Of a stretch of 34,674 bases of DNA, positions 23,670 through 32,348 are shown one piece after another. Positions within the stretch are counted from its first letter, which is position 1. Every line of letters begins with the position of its first letter. The stretch comes from JAFGOM01 sp964428385 (GTDB taxonomy: Archaea > Halobacteriota > Methanomicrobia > Methanomicrobiales > Methanospirillaceae). The stretch spans positions 1 through 34,674 of the forward strand of contig CAYRYR010000018.1 in the NCBI GenBank assembly GCA_964428385.1. The letters are read 5' to 3'. Position numbers and translations under genes: made by a program. Below the pieces are notes generated by a model. The model made no database searches, had not been told where the DNA came from, and saw nothing but the letters and a program-made list of their open reading frames with translations.

Positions 23670-26600
23670 TTACCCTGCCACAGCCGAACAAAGTAATTCA
23701 GCCTGATGCATGACTGTTTGAATAGCAATTTCCTGTCTATCAGGCGGATACCCATTCTTCCGAAGAATCTTTTTTATTGCCACTCGCATCTTCGCCCGGA
23801 CAGATTCTCTTGATGACCAGTCGATAGTTACATTATCCTTGATGGTTTTTACTAAATCCTGGGCAATCAGTTTTAAAATTTCATCACCAAGAATAGTAAC
23901 TGCACTATCATTAATCCCGAGAGCATCATAAAAAGCCAGTTCAGCTTCAGTGAGACCTAATTTTTCTCCTCGCTGCTGAGCCTCATGAATCTCCCGGGAT
24001 ATTTTTATTAACTCTTCCAGAATCTCTTTTGTTGTGACTTTTCTGCTATTGTATTTGTTTATTGTATTCTCAAGCATTTCCGAGAATTTTCTGGCTTCTG
24101 TTGCATTTTTACGGGTACGTGCCCGTATTTCATCATTGAGCAGCCGGTTTAATGCAGCAATCGCCACATTCTGATTCTTATATTCCAGGAGATCGTTAAG
24201 GAATTCTTCAGAAAAGACTGAAATATTTGGATCATCTCTTCCCATATCTCTTAAAATATCTACAATACCCTGGGGAACGATTGATTTAGAGACGATCTGA
24301 CGAACTGCCAGATTGAGTTCAGCTTCCGATTTTCCCGAAACCGCTGAAGTTTTAACTATCTGTGTCCTGACAGCCTGAAAGAAAGCTACATCTTCACGGA
24401 TCTCTATTGCTTTCTCATGAGGGAGAGATAATGCAAATGCCTGTGATAGTTCAAGGACAAATTGCATAAAATCTGATTTTCGATCCGGGTTATCTATGAC
24501 GAAATTAAATCCTGCCTGAAGTATTGAGAGCCTAGTTGATCCAGAGGCATTCCGCCATCCGAACCAGTCAAATCCATAAAATAACTGACAGCATACCTCA
24601 TATTTTTCCATCATCTTCCAGACTACTTTCTCCTGATCAAAAACAGGATCTCCTTTCCCTTCGCTCTCCGTATACGTGACCAGGGCTTTCTTCAGCTCAT
24701 CAGCCAGCCCGATATAATCAACAATCAACCCTCCGGGTTTATCTTTCCAGACCCGGTTTACCCGGGCGATTGCCTGCATGAGCGTATGCCCTTTCATTGG
24801 TTTATCGATGTACATGGTATGGAGGCAGGGAACATCAAAACCGGTAAGCCACATATCCCGGACGATGGCGATCTTTAGCGGATCACTCGGATCTTTAAAT
24901 CGCTTCGCCAGAAGTTCACGTCCGGTTTTTGGTCTGATATGTTTCTGGAAGGTTTCTATGTCGCCTGCAGAACCTGTCATGACCACTTTCAAGGCACCTT
25001 CATTATCTGAATCTGAATCCCACTCCGGTCGTCTGTCTATTAAAGCCTGATAGAGTTCTACACAGATCCTTCTGCTCATACAGACTACCATCGCCTTTCC
25101 TTCTATCGCGTCGGTCCTCGTTTCAAAGTGCTTGATAAGATCGTCAGCAACCTGATTAATCCTCTTTTCATCCCCAACTATCGCTTCCAGAGCTGCCCAT
25201 TTGGTACGGAGCTTCTCTTTTTTGATGAACTCTTCACTCTCTGTTACTGCTTCGAATTCGCTGTCAATGAACGGTTTTACCTGCTCATCCATCTGAATAT
25301 CTACAATCCGGCTTTCATAGTAGATGGGAACTGTTGCTTTGTCTTTAATAGCCTGCTGAATATCATATACACTGATGTATTCACCAAAGACGTTCTTTGT
25401 CACTTTATCCTGTAGTTCTATCGGTGTGCCGGTAAATCCGATAAATGAGGCATTTGGGAGGGCATCTCTGATATATTTTGCAAATCCGTAACTCATCTCT
25501 CCTTTCTTGTCCACTTTCCCTGAAAGTCCATACTGGCTCCGGTGGGCTTCGTCTGCGATAACAATGATATTATTACGGTCAGAGAGAAGCGGATATGAGG
25601 TCTTATCTTCTTCTGGAAAGAATTTCTGGATCGTGGTAAATACAACACCACCTGATGCGACGTTCAGAAGACTTCTGAGGTGTTCCCGGTCTTCTGTCTG
25701 AACAGGGGTCTGTCGTATGAGTTTTTTACACCGGGAAAATGTCCCGAAGAGCTGGTCATCAAGATCGTTTCTGTCGGTAATAACAAGGATGGTAGGGTTT
25801 CTTAGCGAGGGATGAAGAACCATCTTTCCTGAGTAGAAGACCATAGTGAGACTCTTTCCCGACCCCTGGGTATGCCAGACCACTCCGCACTTACGATCCC
25901 CCGATTCACTGGTAGCCTTCACCGTTGATTCTATCGCCAGATTCACTGCATGATACTGGTGATATCCGGCCAGTTTTTTGATGATGGTTCCCCGCTCGTC
26001 CTCTTCAAAGACGATGAATGATTGTATGAGATCAAGAAGACGTTCTTTGGCACAGACTCCTCTGATAAGTACTTCGATCTCCGGGATGTGAGGTGCAGCC
26101 TCTTTATCTCCATCAATGGTTCTCCACCGGGTGAACCGTTCGATTGATGCAGAGATAGTTCCTATTCTGGTCAATATCCCATCTGATATGACCATCATGG
26201 TATTGTATGCGAAAAATGAGGGGATATCTCTCATGTAGGTCTGGAGCTGGTTATGAGCTACGGTTATGGAGGCTTTCTCGTCTGTCGGGTTTTTCAGCTC
26301 AAAGATGAGGACCGGAATCCCGTTTATAAACAGGACAATGTCCGGTCTTCGGACACCTTTTCCTTGTTGAATCGTGAACTGGTTGATGATAAGAAATTCG
26401 TTATTCTTATAATTGGTTGTATCAAAGAGTCGTACCCGGTCTCCGGCGATGGATCCATCCAATCTGCGGTACTCAACGGTAATTCCATCAGTGAACATAT
26501 CGTGGATACTTTGGTTATTCTGGATGAGGGTGGGTTGTGAGGGATTGGTTATAGAACGGAAAGCTGCTTTTTGAGCATCCCGGGGGATTGTCGGATTTAA

Positions 26601-26777
26601 CCGATGGATGGCTTGTTCAAGTCGACTGGAGAGTATGTATTCTGTATACGTCATTCGCTCAGCGGCCCGTTCGCCAGGGGCTACGTCTGATCCATAGAGA
26701 ACCTCATACCCAAGATCCCGAAAGATATCAAGGGAATATTCTTCAACTTCTGATTCACACAATCCCAATTTCATCAT
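23670..26777 (-). CDS. hsdR: Type I restriction enzyme R subunit (nuclease and translocase)
   Basis: The 1035-residue protein is the motor and nuclease subunit of a type I restriction-modification complex. The N-terminal endonuclease domain shows PD at 145-146 and E160-x-K162 in RPDIVLFINGIPVLIFELKNP. The superfamily 2 helicase core has TQGSGKS at 303-309 and DEAH at 409-412, then FIGFTGTPIE (motif III), and a late segment QAIARVNRVW (motif VI). A long helical C-terminus links to the methylase. Catalytic residues look complete. The ATG at 26777 (a second ATG follows at once) overlaps the stop of the AlbA_2 gene (ATGA), with AGGAG just upstream, so it is translationally coupled. It is last in the operon. 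Confidence 0.95.
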   Translation of the reverse strand: MMKLGLCESEVEEYSLDIFRDLGYEVLYGSDVAPGERAAERMTYTEYILSSRLEQAIHRLNPTIPRDAQKAAFRSITNPSQPTLIQNNQSIHDMFTDGITVEYRRLDGSIAGDRVRLFDTTNYKNNEFLIINQFTIQQGKGVRRPDIVLFINGIPVLIFELKNPTDEKASITVAHNQLQTYMRDIPSFFAYNTMMVISDGILTRIGTISASIERFTRWRTIDGDKEAAPHIPEIEVLIRGVCAKERLLDLIQSFIVFEEDERGTIIKKLAGYHQYHAVNLAIESTVKATSESGDRKCGVVWHTQGSGKSLTMVFYSGKMVLHPSLRNPTILVITDRNDLDDQLFGTFSRCKKLIRQTPVQTEDREHLRSLLNVASGGVVFTTIQKFFPEEDKTSYPLLSDRNNIIVIADEAHRSQYGLSGKVDKKGEMSYGFAKYIRDALPNASFIGFTGTPIELQDKVTKNVFGEYISVYDIQQAIKDKATVPIYYESRIVDIQMDEQVKPFIDSEFEAVTESEEFIKKEKLRTKWAALEAIVGDEKRINQVADDLIKHFETRTDAIEGKAMVVCMSRRICVELYQALIDRRPEWDSDSDNEGALKVVMTGSAGDIETFQKHIRPKTGRELLAKRFKDPSDPLKIAIVRDMWLTGFDVPCLHTMYIDKPMKGHTLMQAIARVNRVWKDKPGGLIVDYIGLADELKKALVTYTESEGKGDPVFDQEKVVWKMMEKYEVCCQLFYGFDWFGWRNASGSTRLSILQAGFNFVIDNPDRKSDFMQFVLELSQAFALSLPHEKAIEIREDVAFFQAVRTQIVKTSAVSGKSEAELNLAVRQIVSKSIVPQGIVDILRDMGRDDPNISVFSEEFLNDLLEYKNQNVAIAALNRLLNDEIRARTRKNATEARKFSEMLENTINKYNSRKVTTKEILEELIKISREIHEAQQRGEKLGLTEAELAFYDALGINDSAVTILGDEILKLIAQDLVKTIKDNVTIDWSSRESVRAKMRVAIKKILRKNGYPPDRQEIAIQTVMHQAELLCSAVAG

Positions 26778-28240
26778 TTCTCCTGTCCGGGAAAAGTCTT
26801 GCCACCCATTACGGTCTGATATTCGCGAAGCATTTCATTTCCAGCGGGTGTGGTCCGATATCGTTGATGCTGACTTCTTGGTTTATCCGGAATCGTCATC
26901 TCGATAAGGCCGTCCTGAATTAGGGGCATCAGCACATTTTTCCGGAATTTTGTCCGGTCTGATCTGCCAATAATGGAGAGCAATTCAACTAATGTGCTCT
27001 CTTGCTGGCAAACTGCAAGGAGGTCTCTCTGCTCCTCACTTAGTGCCCACTTGGTGCCCACTTGGTGCCCATTTAGTGCCTTTTTAGTGCCATCCTGGTG
27101 CTGGTCTTTCGCATCAGTTCTGATCATCGGCAGAAATGTGACGGTAAAAAACCCATCAACCTCGAATTTCGGCTCCGGATATCCGAGTTCCCGTGCCCCC
27201 TCCCTCATTCGCTGAATTCCGGTTCCTGCCTTCTCGATAAACCCGATCCGGTGAAAGAGATCCGCGATGATGGGGTTTCGCCTGACACTTTTGTGCCCGA
27301 GATCTGACTGCTGCATACCGGGTGGGAGGCCTCCGGGATTGCTGATACAGATTCGGTCAGAATAGATCTCAACAAAGACATTCGCTCCGTCATTGAACCA
27401 GTCCCGGTGCATAACGGCATTGGTGATTGCTTCACGGAGTGCAGCCATGGGATATTCGGGTATCTCTTCTCGTCTGAGGTGTTCGATTCGGTACGCTGTC
27501 CGGGTGTTCCGTTCGATAAACCGAAGACTCTCCTCTATATCTGATACTGCTCCGCCAGCAAAATCCTTCCGGTCAAGGATATGCACGTTGGTTGTTCCTT
27601 TGAACAGGATGCAGGTGATGTATGCCTGGTTAAAGAACCGTCGTGGTTCCTGTGCAAAGAAGAGCACACCCGGGTTTCGAAAGAGGAGAGATCCTTCTGA
27701 TCGTTCTGCAGCCTCGATGTTTACCAGGATATCTTCAGTCTCTCCTTTTGAAGATATGCCACTGCTGGAGATCCAGTTCTGAAATTTTGTCCGGTCAAAA
27801 TCTTCAGGGTACCGGAATATTTTGCATATTGAGAGGTCAAAGCGAATAGCCCCTTCTTTCTGAAAGAAGGATCGGATCTCATTTCGAGTCAGTTTCTGAG
27901 CGGTAGCCCCTTGTCGCCAGAAGAATCCATCACTGCACTGAACCGGTTTTTCGGTGCTTTCCCTGACGGTAATGATAATTACGTTATCTACCCGCTCTAT
28001 GAGAACGTTCACCGGGGGATCACAGTTACGGGCGATGTCCTGGATTCGTGCCCGAAGATCGTTTGTGTCTTCTATACCTTTTACTGATCCGTCGTCCCTT
28101 ACTCCGAGAAGGATTTTGCCGCCTGCGGTGTTGGCAAAGGCTACCAGTTCGCGGGATAATCCGGAGGAGAGAGATTCCTTATACTCGAGCATGGAGGTTT
28201 CTCCTTCCTGGAGTAAGATGTCAAGGTCAGTATAGTTCAT
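26774..28240 (-). CDS. AlbA_2/Schlafen-type regulator with GHKL-like ATPase region and winged-helix end
   Basis: The 488-residue protein starts with an AlbA_2 (Schlafen-like) domain: EYKESLSSGLSRELVAFANTAGGKILLGVRDDGSVKGI (19-56). A GHKL/HATPase_c_4 region follows, with REAITNAVMHRDW (269-281) and ISNPGGLPPGM (299-309), and then a C-terminal winged-helix-like segment (about 405-475). Proteins of this build were formerly annotated as transcriptional regulators or RecG-like helicases, and often sit in type I restriction loci. Between the ATPase region and the winged helix, residues about 379-402 are encoded by six imperfect 11-bp repeats. It is co-transcribed with hsdR (4-bp overlap), so I infer control of, or partnership with, the restriction system. 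Confidence 0.85.
   Translation of the reverse strand: MNYTDLDILLQEGETSMLEYKESLSSGLSRELVAFANTAGGKILLGVRDDGSVKGIEDTNDLRARIQDIARNCDPPVNVLIERVDNVIIITVRESTEKPVQCSDGFFWRQGATAQKLTRNEIRSFFQKEGAIRFDLSICKIFRYPEDFDRTKFQNWISSSGISSKGETEDILVNIEAAERSEGSLLFRNPGVLFFAQEPRRFFNQAYITCILFKGTTNVHILDRKDFAGGAVSDIEESLRFIERNTRTAYRIEHLRREEIPEYPMAALREAITNAVMHRDWFNDGANVFVEIYSDRICISNPGGLPPGMQQSDLGHKSVRRNPIIADLFHRIGFIEKAGTGIQRMREGARELGYPEPKFEVDGFFTVTFLPMIRTDAKDQHQDGTKKALNGHQVGTKWALSEEQRDLLAVCQQESTLVELLSIIGRSDRTKFRKNVLMPLIQDGLIEMTIPDKPRSQHQRYRTTPAGNEMLREYQTVMGGKTFPGQEK
27038..27103. repeat. Six imperfect 11-bp tandem repeats inside the AlbA_2-type gene
   Basis: Units of the form ACTTGGTGCCC: three are near-identical at 27038-27070 and three are more diverged to 27103. 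Because 11 is not a multiple of three, gain or loss of one unit would shift the reading frame. Three units encode an 11-residue motif, seen as DGTKKALNGHQ followed by VGTKWALSEEQ. Confidence 0.8.
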
Positions 28241-28381
28241 AGAAAGATCCTATAGGTGGTGATGGGGGAGTGGTTGTAATGGAGTAAACTCGTTTTTAGA
28301 CATATGAATTCTTTAAACCCATAGAAAGTTACATCGCCTCGAAAGGATGTTCATATGTAAATGTGGATATACGGAATACAT
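28241..28381. other. Gap between GmrSD-like and AlbA_2 genes, with a 17-codon frame
   Basis: This 141-nt gap contains a minus-strand frame ATG 28303 to TAG 28250 (17 residues, MSKNEFTPLQPLPHHHL). It ends 9 nt before the AlbA_2-type start, and AGGAT lies just before that start. It may be a leader peptide or chance; no hairpin terminator is obvious. Confidence 0.25.
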
Positions 28382-30496
28382 TCATTCTTCATACCCGTTT
28401 CTCATTTGTTTATCTAATGATTGGCGTATTAATCCCATTGCATAAGGTATCTTTTGAAGTGAAGACAGTTTAAATTCAATATCTCCATTACCCCATTTAC
28501 CAAGACCGGTAACATCCCTACATATTCCTTTAGGATCATTAATTTCAGGAAAACTCATATTTAGAGAGATCGATAAGGCTTTCGCTTGAGGAACGACATC
28601 GACGAAATTTGTCTCAGCTTTGTAAGCGATATAAGTTCTATAGAATTCTTCAGTTACACAAGGATCCAAGGCTACCACTTCTTTTCGAAGTGATTCATAG
28701 AGGTCACGGACTAATCCAGGCCGTAAATTGGGGTAATCTGCAATAGAATAACCGGGGGCTACCTTTGGTGGTCGATATACACTAATTACCTCATCTTTCA
28801 GGTTAATTCCAACCCAGACTTCGGAAGCCATTATGGCAAGTTTCTCTGCTCTTTCCAAAATCGCCTCCTCATTCCAAACATCACGTTGACCAAGATCCTG
28901 GTTGAGTAGGAGAGGACTTACCTTAAAACCGCCAGGCGTATCACGTTTTTCTGGAAATGGTTTATCACTATATTCGGAATTATAACCGGTAAGAGTGAGG
29001 TTACCAAAGGTATGCAACCAAGTTTCCTGAATTCGTTTCCATTCAGGTCCTAATGCTGTTTTCCAAGAGGAAGATAAATTCTCATTTTGTGGAAGAATAT
29101 GCTCAATTGAATATTCATCTACTGGAACAGGTTCTTTTCTTCCATCATTTTCAAGCCGTCGAAGGCAATATGTTTTGGTTCGTAACTTATACAACTCACA
29201 CGTCTTGATTCTCTGTTTAAATTCTTCATCTGAAGGAAAACTTCGATATGACTGGAGCAAAAAAAATGAAGCCTGAATACTCTCTAAATATCGGTCTTTT
29301 TTCAGATTTTTTGAAAATGTTGCGAATGTTTTATTCAAAGAATTTGTTGGGATACCACAGATGACTCTGCGGAACACATAGGACTCTACCAATCGAACAG
29401 CTTTGACAAAATCTATTTTTGTTAAAATCCCAGAACTATAGTCATGATATATTTCTATCAGGAAAGGGTAAGCAACATCTACCCGTAATTCACGGAGATC
29501 GTAGAATGCACGTTTGAGATCACGATCTTGTTCCTGACCAAGGGCCATAGCACAAAAATACCTGGAATAAGAGTAGATATCCGCAACCAGAGCTTCTACA
29601 CCAATATGTGCGATTTTTGGAGAACGTGAGTATTTCTTAAATGCCTCATAGACCTGGTTTACATTTGGAATGTCCCCCCCCGTTTTTACCGTGAGATAAT
29701 GGCGTATGAATCCATCAAACTGGGTACCATAGGCTTCCTGTCCGAATTCGATCTCCATCGGTCTCCAGTATTTTTCATAGAGTTTTGTCTGTAAATCTGG
29801 TTCAAGGCCCATGAGGATATAATTCCTAATAAGGTCAGCCTGGGTAAGTTCCCGACCGGTAGAGTTCATACTTTCGAAAATAAGTTGAGGATTGTCCTGA
29901 TCCCGATCTAATGCAATGTCCACGACAACAAGTTTTGCAATCCCTTTACAGATAGTTACTAATTCAGATTGAGATTCTGCAATCAATTTGTCAAAGATGG
30001 CATAATTTTCTTCAATGCGGATTGATGATTCTTTCGGGGTGATTTTATCGCCGACGATAGCAATGAGAGAGTCTTTGTCAGTTTGAGAGAGAATTAATTT
30101 GTACTGTTTGTCCCCTTCTTCTTCAGGGTTCAGGAGATAGTAATTTCGTAGTTTCCGGGGCGAAAATCCTTCTACCGGTTCCCGGTTTCCCTCTTCCAGT
30201 TGCTCGATATTTTTTGCTAAAGCTGCGATAAGGAGGGTGATTGTGGTTAGGCGTTGTTGTCCGTCTATAACTAGTAAGGGAGACTGACTGCTCACGTGAT
30301 AGAGTCCTTTTTCGATATATACTATTGAGCCTACGAAATGGGCTGATATCTCGTCATTATTCCCGGTTCTGATAATATCATCCCATAATTGCATACATTC
30401 TTTTTCAGTCCAGGAGTAGGTACGCTGATAGATAGGAATGATGAATTGAGGGGATTTTTTGAGAAAGTCTATGAGTTTTGCTTCTGTTGCTTTCAT
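28382..30496 (-). CDS. GmrSD-type modification-dependent (type IV) restriction endonuclease, DUF262-DUF1524
   Basis: This 704-residue single-chain protein has three modules. An N-terminal DUF262 (GmrS-like) domain has IIPIYQRTYSW (19-29) and the nucleotide-binding/ParB-like IDGQQR (77-82). A DUF1524 His-Me finger nuclease domain (GmrD-like) has EHILPQN (465-471) followed by GNLTLTGYN. A C-terminal region (about 600-690, with LGKWGNGDIEF) resembles DUF5655. Known relatives cleave DNA with modified cytosines, such as glucosylated phage DNA, using NTP hydrolysis. The ATG at 30496 has GGTGA 7 nt upstream. It lies inside a type I restriction operon between hsdS and the AlbA_2 gene, so cells would attack both unmodified and modified invaders. 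Confidence 0.9.
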   Translation of the reverse strand: MKATEAKLIDFLKKSPQFIIPIYQRTYSWTEKECMQLWDDIIRTGNNDEISAHFVGSIVYIEKGLYHVSSQSPLLVIDGQQRLTTITLLIAALAKNIEQLEEGNREPVEGFSPRKLRNYYLLNPEEEGDKQYKLILSQTDKDSLIAIVGDKITPKESSIRIEENYAIFDKLIAESQSELVTICKGIAKLVVVDIALDRDQDNPQLIFESMNSTGRELTQADLIRNYILMGLEPDLQTKLYEKYWRPMEIEFGQEAYGTQFDGFIRHYLTVKTGGDIPNVNQVYEAFKKYSRSPKIAHIGVEALVADIYSYSRYFCAMALGQEQDRDLKRAFYDLRELRVDVAYPFLIEIYHDYSSGILTKIDFVKAVRLVESYVFRRVICGIPTNSLNKTFATFSKNLKKDRYLESIQASFFLLQSYRSFPSDEEFKQRIKTCELYKLRTKTYCLRRLENDGRKEPVPVDEYSIEHILPQNENLSSSWKTALGPEWKRIQETWLHTFGNLTLTGYNSEYSDKPFPEKRDTPGGFKVSPLLLNQDLGQRDVWNEEAILERAEKLAIMASEVWVGINLKDEVISVYRPPKVAPGYSIADYPNLRPGLVRDLYESLRKEVVALDPCVTEEFYRTYIAYKAETNFVDVVPQAKALSISLNMSFPEINDPKGICRDVTGLGKWGNGDIEFKLSSLQKIPYAMGLIRQSLDKQMRNGYEE

Positions 30497-30512
30497 GATA
30501 AATCACCAAAAA

Positions 30513-30602
30513 TTATGGAAGATTGATTGTGCCTGAATCGATGTCAGCAAGGGTTTCAAAACCATGATCGCGAGATTGCAAAGGAGGTTTTTTTTCGCTC
30601 AT
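30513..30602 (-). CDS. Possible 29-residue peptide between hsdS and the GmrSD-like gene
   Basis: The ATG at 30602 overlaps the hsdS stop in an ATGA arrangement. The frame runs 29 codons (beginning MSEKKPPLQSRD, ending SGTINLP) to TAA at 30513, 16 nt before the GmrSD ATG. It thus fills the gap exactly, with GAAGGT about 5 nt upstream as a possible ribosome-binding site. The product is hydrophilic with no recognised homology. It may be a real small partner, or merely keep ribosomes moving to the next gene. Confidence 0.4.
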   Translation of the reverse strand: MSEKKPPLQSRDHGFETLADIDSGTINLP

Positions 30603-31903
30603 GTAGAACCTTCAAGAAATACTTCAGGATTATCGATTTGGAGTTCGCCAGAGAGGAGTTTGGGGAGGAGAATATCACGAATTTCCGTTAAAACATTTGA
30701 TTCCATTAAGTTTTGCTTAATATTTTCTAAAATCGGTGTAACAATCTTCTCATAAATTGACAAAATCTCATTTGAGGGAATAGTTAAAGAAAATTGTGAG
30801 AATGTATTACGAGTAACGGTATCAAATACAGATCCATGAGTATGTTGCTTTAACTCTTCTATTATGGATCTTATTTGATAGTATGAGAAGAAATCTCCGA
30901 GTTCGGATTTTATTTTTAGTCCATAACAAGACTGATTCATTGTCATCGGAACACCTACTAATGCGACATTGCCCACAGTCCCTCTTGCTGTGATAATTGT
31001 TGTACCGACTGATAGTAATCGAGTTGAGGAATTATTTAGACCTTTATCAGTGATTTTTTTCTCAGTTTGAATAACCCAAATATCAGATAATAATGGAGAA
31101 TCTACAACAGAGAACCAAGGGATTTCTCCATTCCAATACTCGTCGATTGAAGTTTTAGGGGTCCCTCCACCAATAATATCAATAACGTCATAAAAAGGCA
31201 CTCTATTCCACCCTTTCGGTATCTCCTGCCCCTCCACCTCTTCAAACTGGTTCGGGAACAGGGCCGCCGTATCGGCATCCATCCCTTCCGGCTGCCGTCC
31301 TTCTGCTTTCGCCCGTACCGGATCAAAGTCGATAAACCAACTTGTGAATATTGTCCGAGCGATTGATTCGAGGGTTTCGTTCATCCGACGGTTGAGTTCT
31401 ATTTTATCGTCAAGGGTTCCGAGGATGTGGGCGATGGCATTTTGTATGGGAAGAGAAAAAACAGGAATTTTTAAGTTTTCTAATAACGGAATTCGTAAAT
31501 TACTGACAGTTGAACCTGTCCCTTCACTAATTTTTATTTCATGTTGTACTATTGGTGATTGTAAGGCGTATAGAAGATATTTAGGGGAAATAATAGTATT
31601 ATTTGGTTTAAGTAAAACCATTCTCTGACCCAAACAGCATTTCAGATTCTCCGGTATCTGGCATACTTCACCCATAGGAGCCTCACGTGTGATAACAATA
31701 TCATTGAATTCTGGTTTCCCTCTTTTGATTCTCAATGAATAGTGATGAATATCGGTATAACTTGTATCTGATAAGTCCAAACGACCATTACGAATGTTCT
31801 GATTTCGAATAACAATGATTCCTGATGATGTCCACTTGGGGGTGGAATGGGGGCAATCAATGATATCTGTACAAATTTCATTGAGAACAAGCGGTTTTAA
31901 CAA
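30599..31903 (-). CDS. hsdS: Type I restriction enzyme specificity subunit
   Basis: The 434-residue DNA-recognition subunit sets the target site for the methylase and nuclease. It has the two-repeat design: a first target-recognition domain (residues about 5-145, with CPHSTPKW and TGSTVSNL..PLLENLKIPVF), a conserved helical spacer (IAHILGTLDDKIELNRRMNETLESIARTIF), a second recognition domain (GWNRVPFYDVIDIIGGGTPKTS onward), and a final helix ending LPKLLSGEL. Start is TTG 31903, overlapping the stop of the preceding small gene; the frame matches the usual HsdS N-terminus, so the TTG start is credible. The two recognition domains appear unrelated to each other, implying a bipartite asymmetric target. 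Confidence 0.93.
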   Translation of the reverse strand: MLKPLVLNEICTDIIDCPHSTPKWTSSGIIVIRNQNIRNGRLDLSDTSYTDIHHYSLRIKRGKPEFNDIVITREAPMGEVCQIPENLKCCLGQRMVLLKPNNTIISPKYLLYALQSPIVQHEIKISEGTGSTVSNLRIPLLENLKIPVFSLPIQNAIAHILGTLDDKIELNRRMNETLESIARTIFTSWFIDFDPVRAKAEGRQPEGMDADTAALFPNQFEEVEGQEIPKGWNRVPFYDVIDIIGGGTPKTSIDEYWNGEIPWFSVVDSPLLSDIWVIQTEKKITDKGLNNSSTRLLSVGTTIITARGTVGNVALVGVPMTMNQSCYGLKIKSELGDFFSYYQIRSIIEELKQHTHGSVFDTVTRNTFSQFSLTIPSNEILSIYEKIVTPILENIKQNLMESNVLTEIRDILLPKLLSGELQIDNPEVFLEGST

Positions 31904-32298
31904 TTATTAACCCCCTTGGTAAAATCCCCTTTAAGTTCCGGATTATAGGGAGAGGGTATACCATCAGGCAAATGGGCAGACAGTGTCTGCCTAATCACGG
32001 GAGAAGAACTTTGGGCAAACACCGTCTGCCCAAACTGAGGATATGCGACATAGAACTGACGATAAAGCTTAAGTGACCGATGAGAAAATCCCTCTCCCTG
32101 AGGGAGACGGCTTGAAAGATCCTGCAGAATATGATAACCATACGATGCCCTATCTGATCCTTCCTGTTCAAACTCCCGAATATAATATCCGATAAGCCAG
32201 TTTCTAACGGTCAGGGAAAAGTTGACTGCTTTTGTTGCCCGGATTGATAGTTCATCATGAACTGATGTAATGGTCTGAACTAATTCGTTAAAATCCAT
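31897..32298 (-). CDS. DUF1016 N-terminal-domain protein lacking its nuclease part
   Basis: This 133-residue protein matches the N-terminal helical domain of DUF1016 (YhcG-type) proteins: VRNWLIGYYIREFEQEGSDRASYGYHILQDLSSRL, then FSHRSLKLYRQFYVAYPQF. Full-length relatives are about 350 residues and carry a C-terminal PD-(D/E)XK nuclease. Here the protein ends about 30 residues after the N-domain, in a tail rich in Ser and Pro. A 17-bp palindrome (31975-31991, GGCAGACA / TGTCTGCC) lies in that tail. ATG 32298 has GGAG 5 nt upstream and lies 50 nt after hsdM. The stop overlaps the hsdS TTG start. It is probably an accessory or protein-interaction subunit rather than a nuclease. Confidence 0.8.
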   Translation of the reverse strand: MDFNELVQTITSVHDELSIRATKAVNFSLTVRNWLIGYYIREFEQEGSDRASYGYHILQDLSSRLPQGEGFSHRSLKLYRQFYVAYPQFGQTVFAQSSSPVIRQTLSAHLPDGIPSPYNPELKGDFTKGVNNC

Positions 32299-32348
32299 TA
32301 TTCTCCAAACTCATCAATACCTGAAACATCTCTCTGCATCTCTCATCT

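Noticed and set aside
23480..23755. 91-codon minus-strand frame overlapping the hsdR 3' end
   Set aside because: It lies largely in another frame of hsdR and the non-coding gap, and resembles no family.
27038..27103. CRISPR-like or satellite array
   Set aside because: Units are 11 bp without spacers and lie within an intact coding frame.
26774..28240. Annotation as a RecG-like ATP-dependent helicase
   Set aside because: No helicase motifs are present. The visible features are AlbA_2 and a GHKL-like region, for which the helicase name is a known misannotation.
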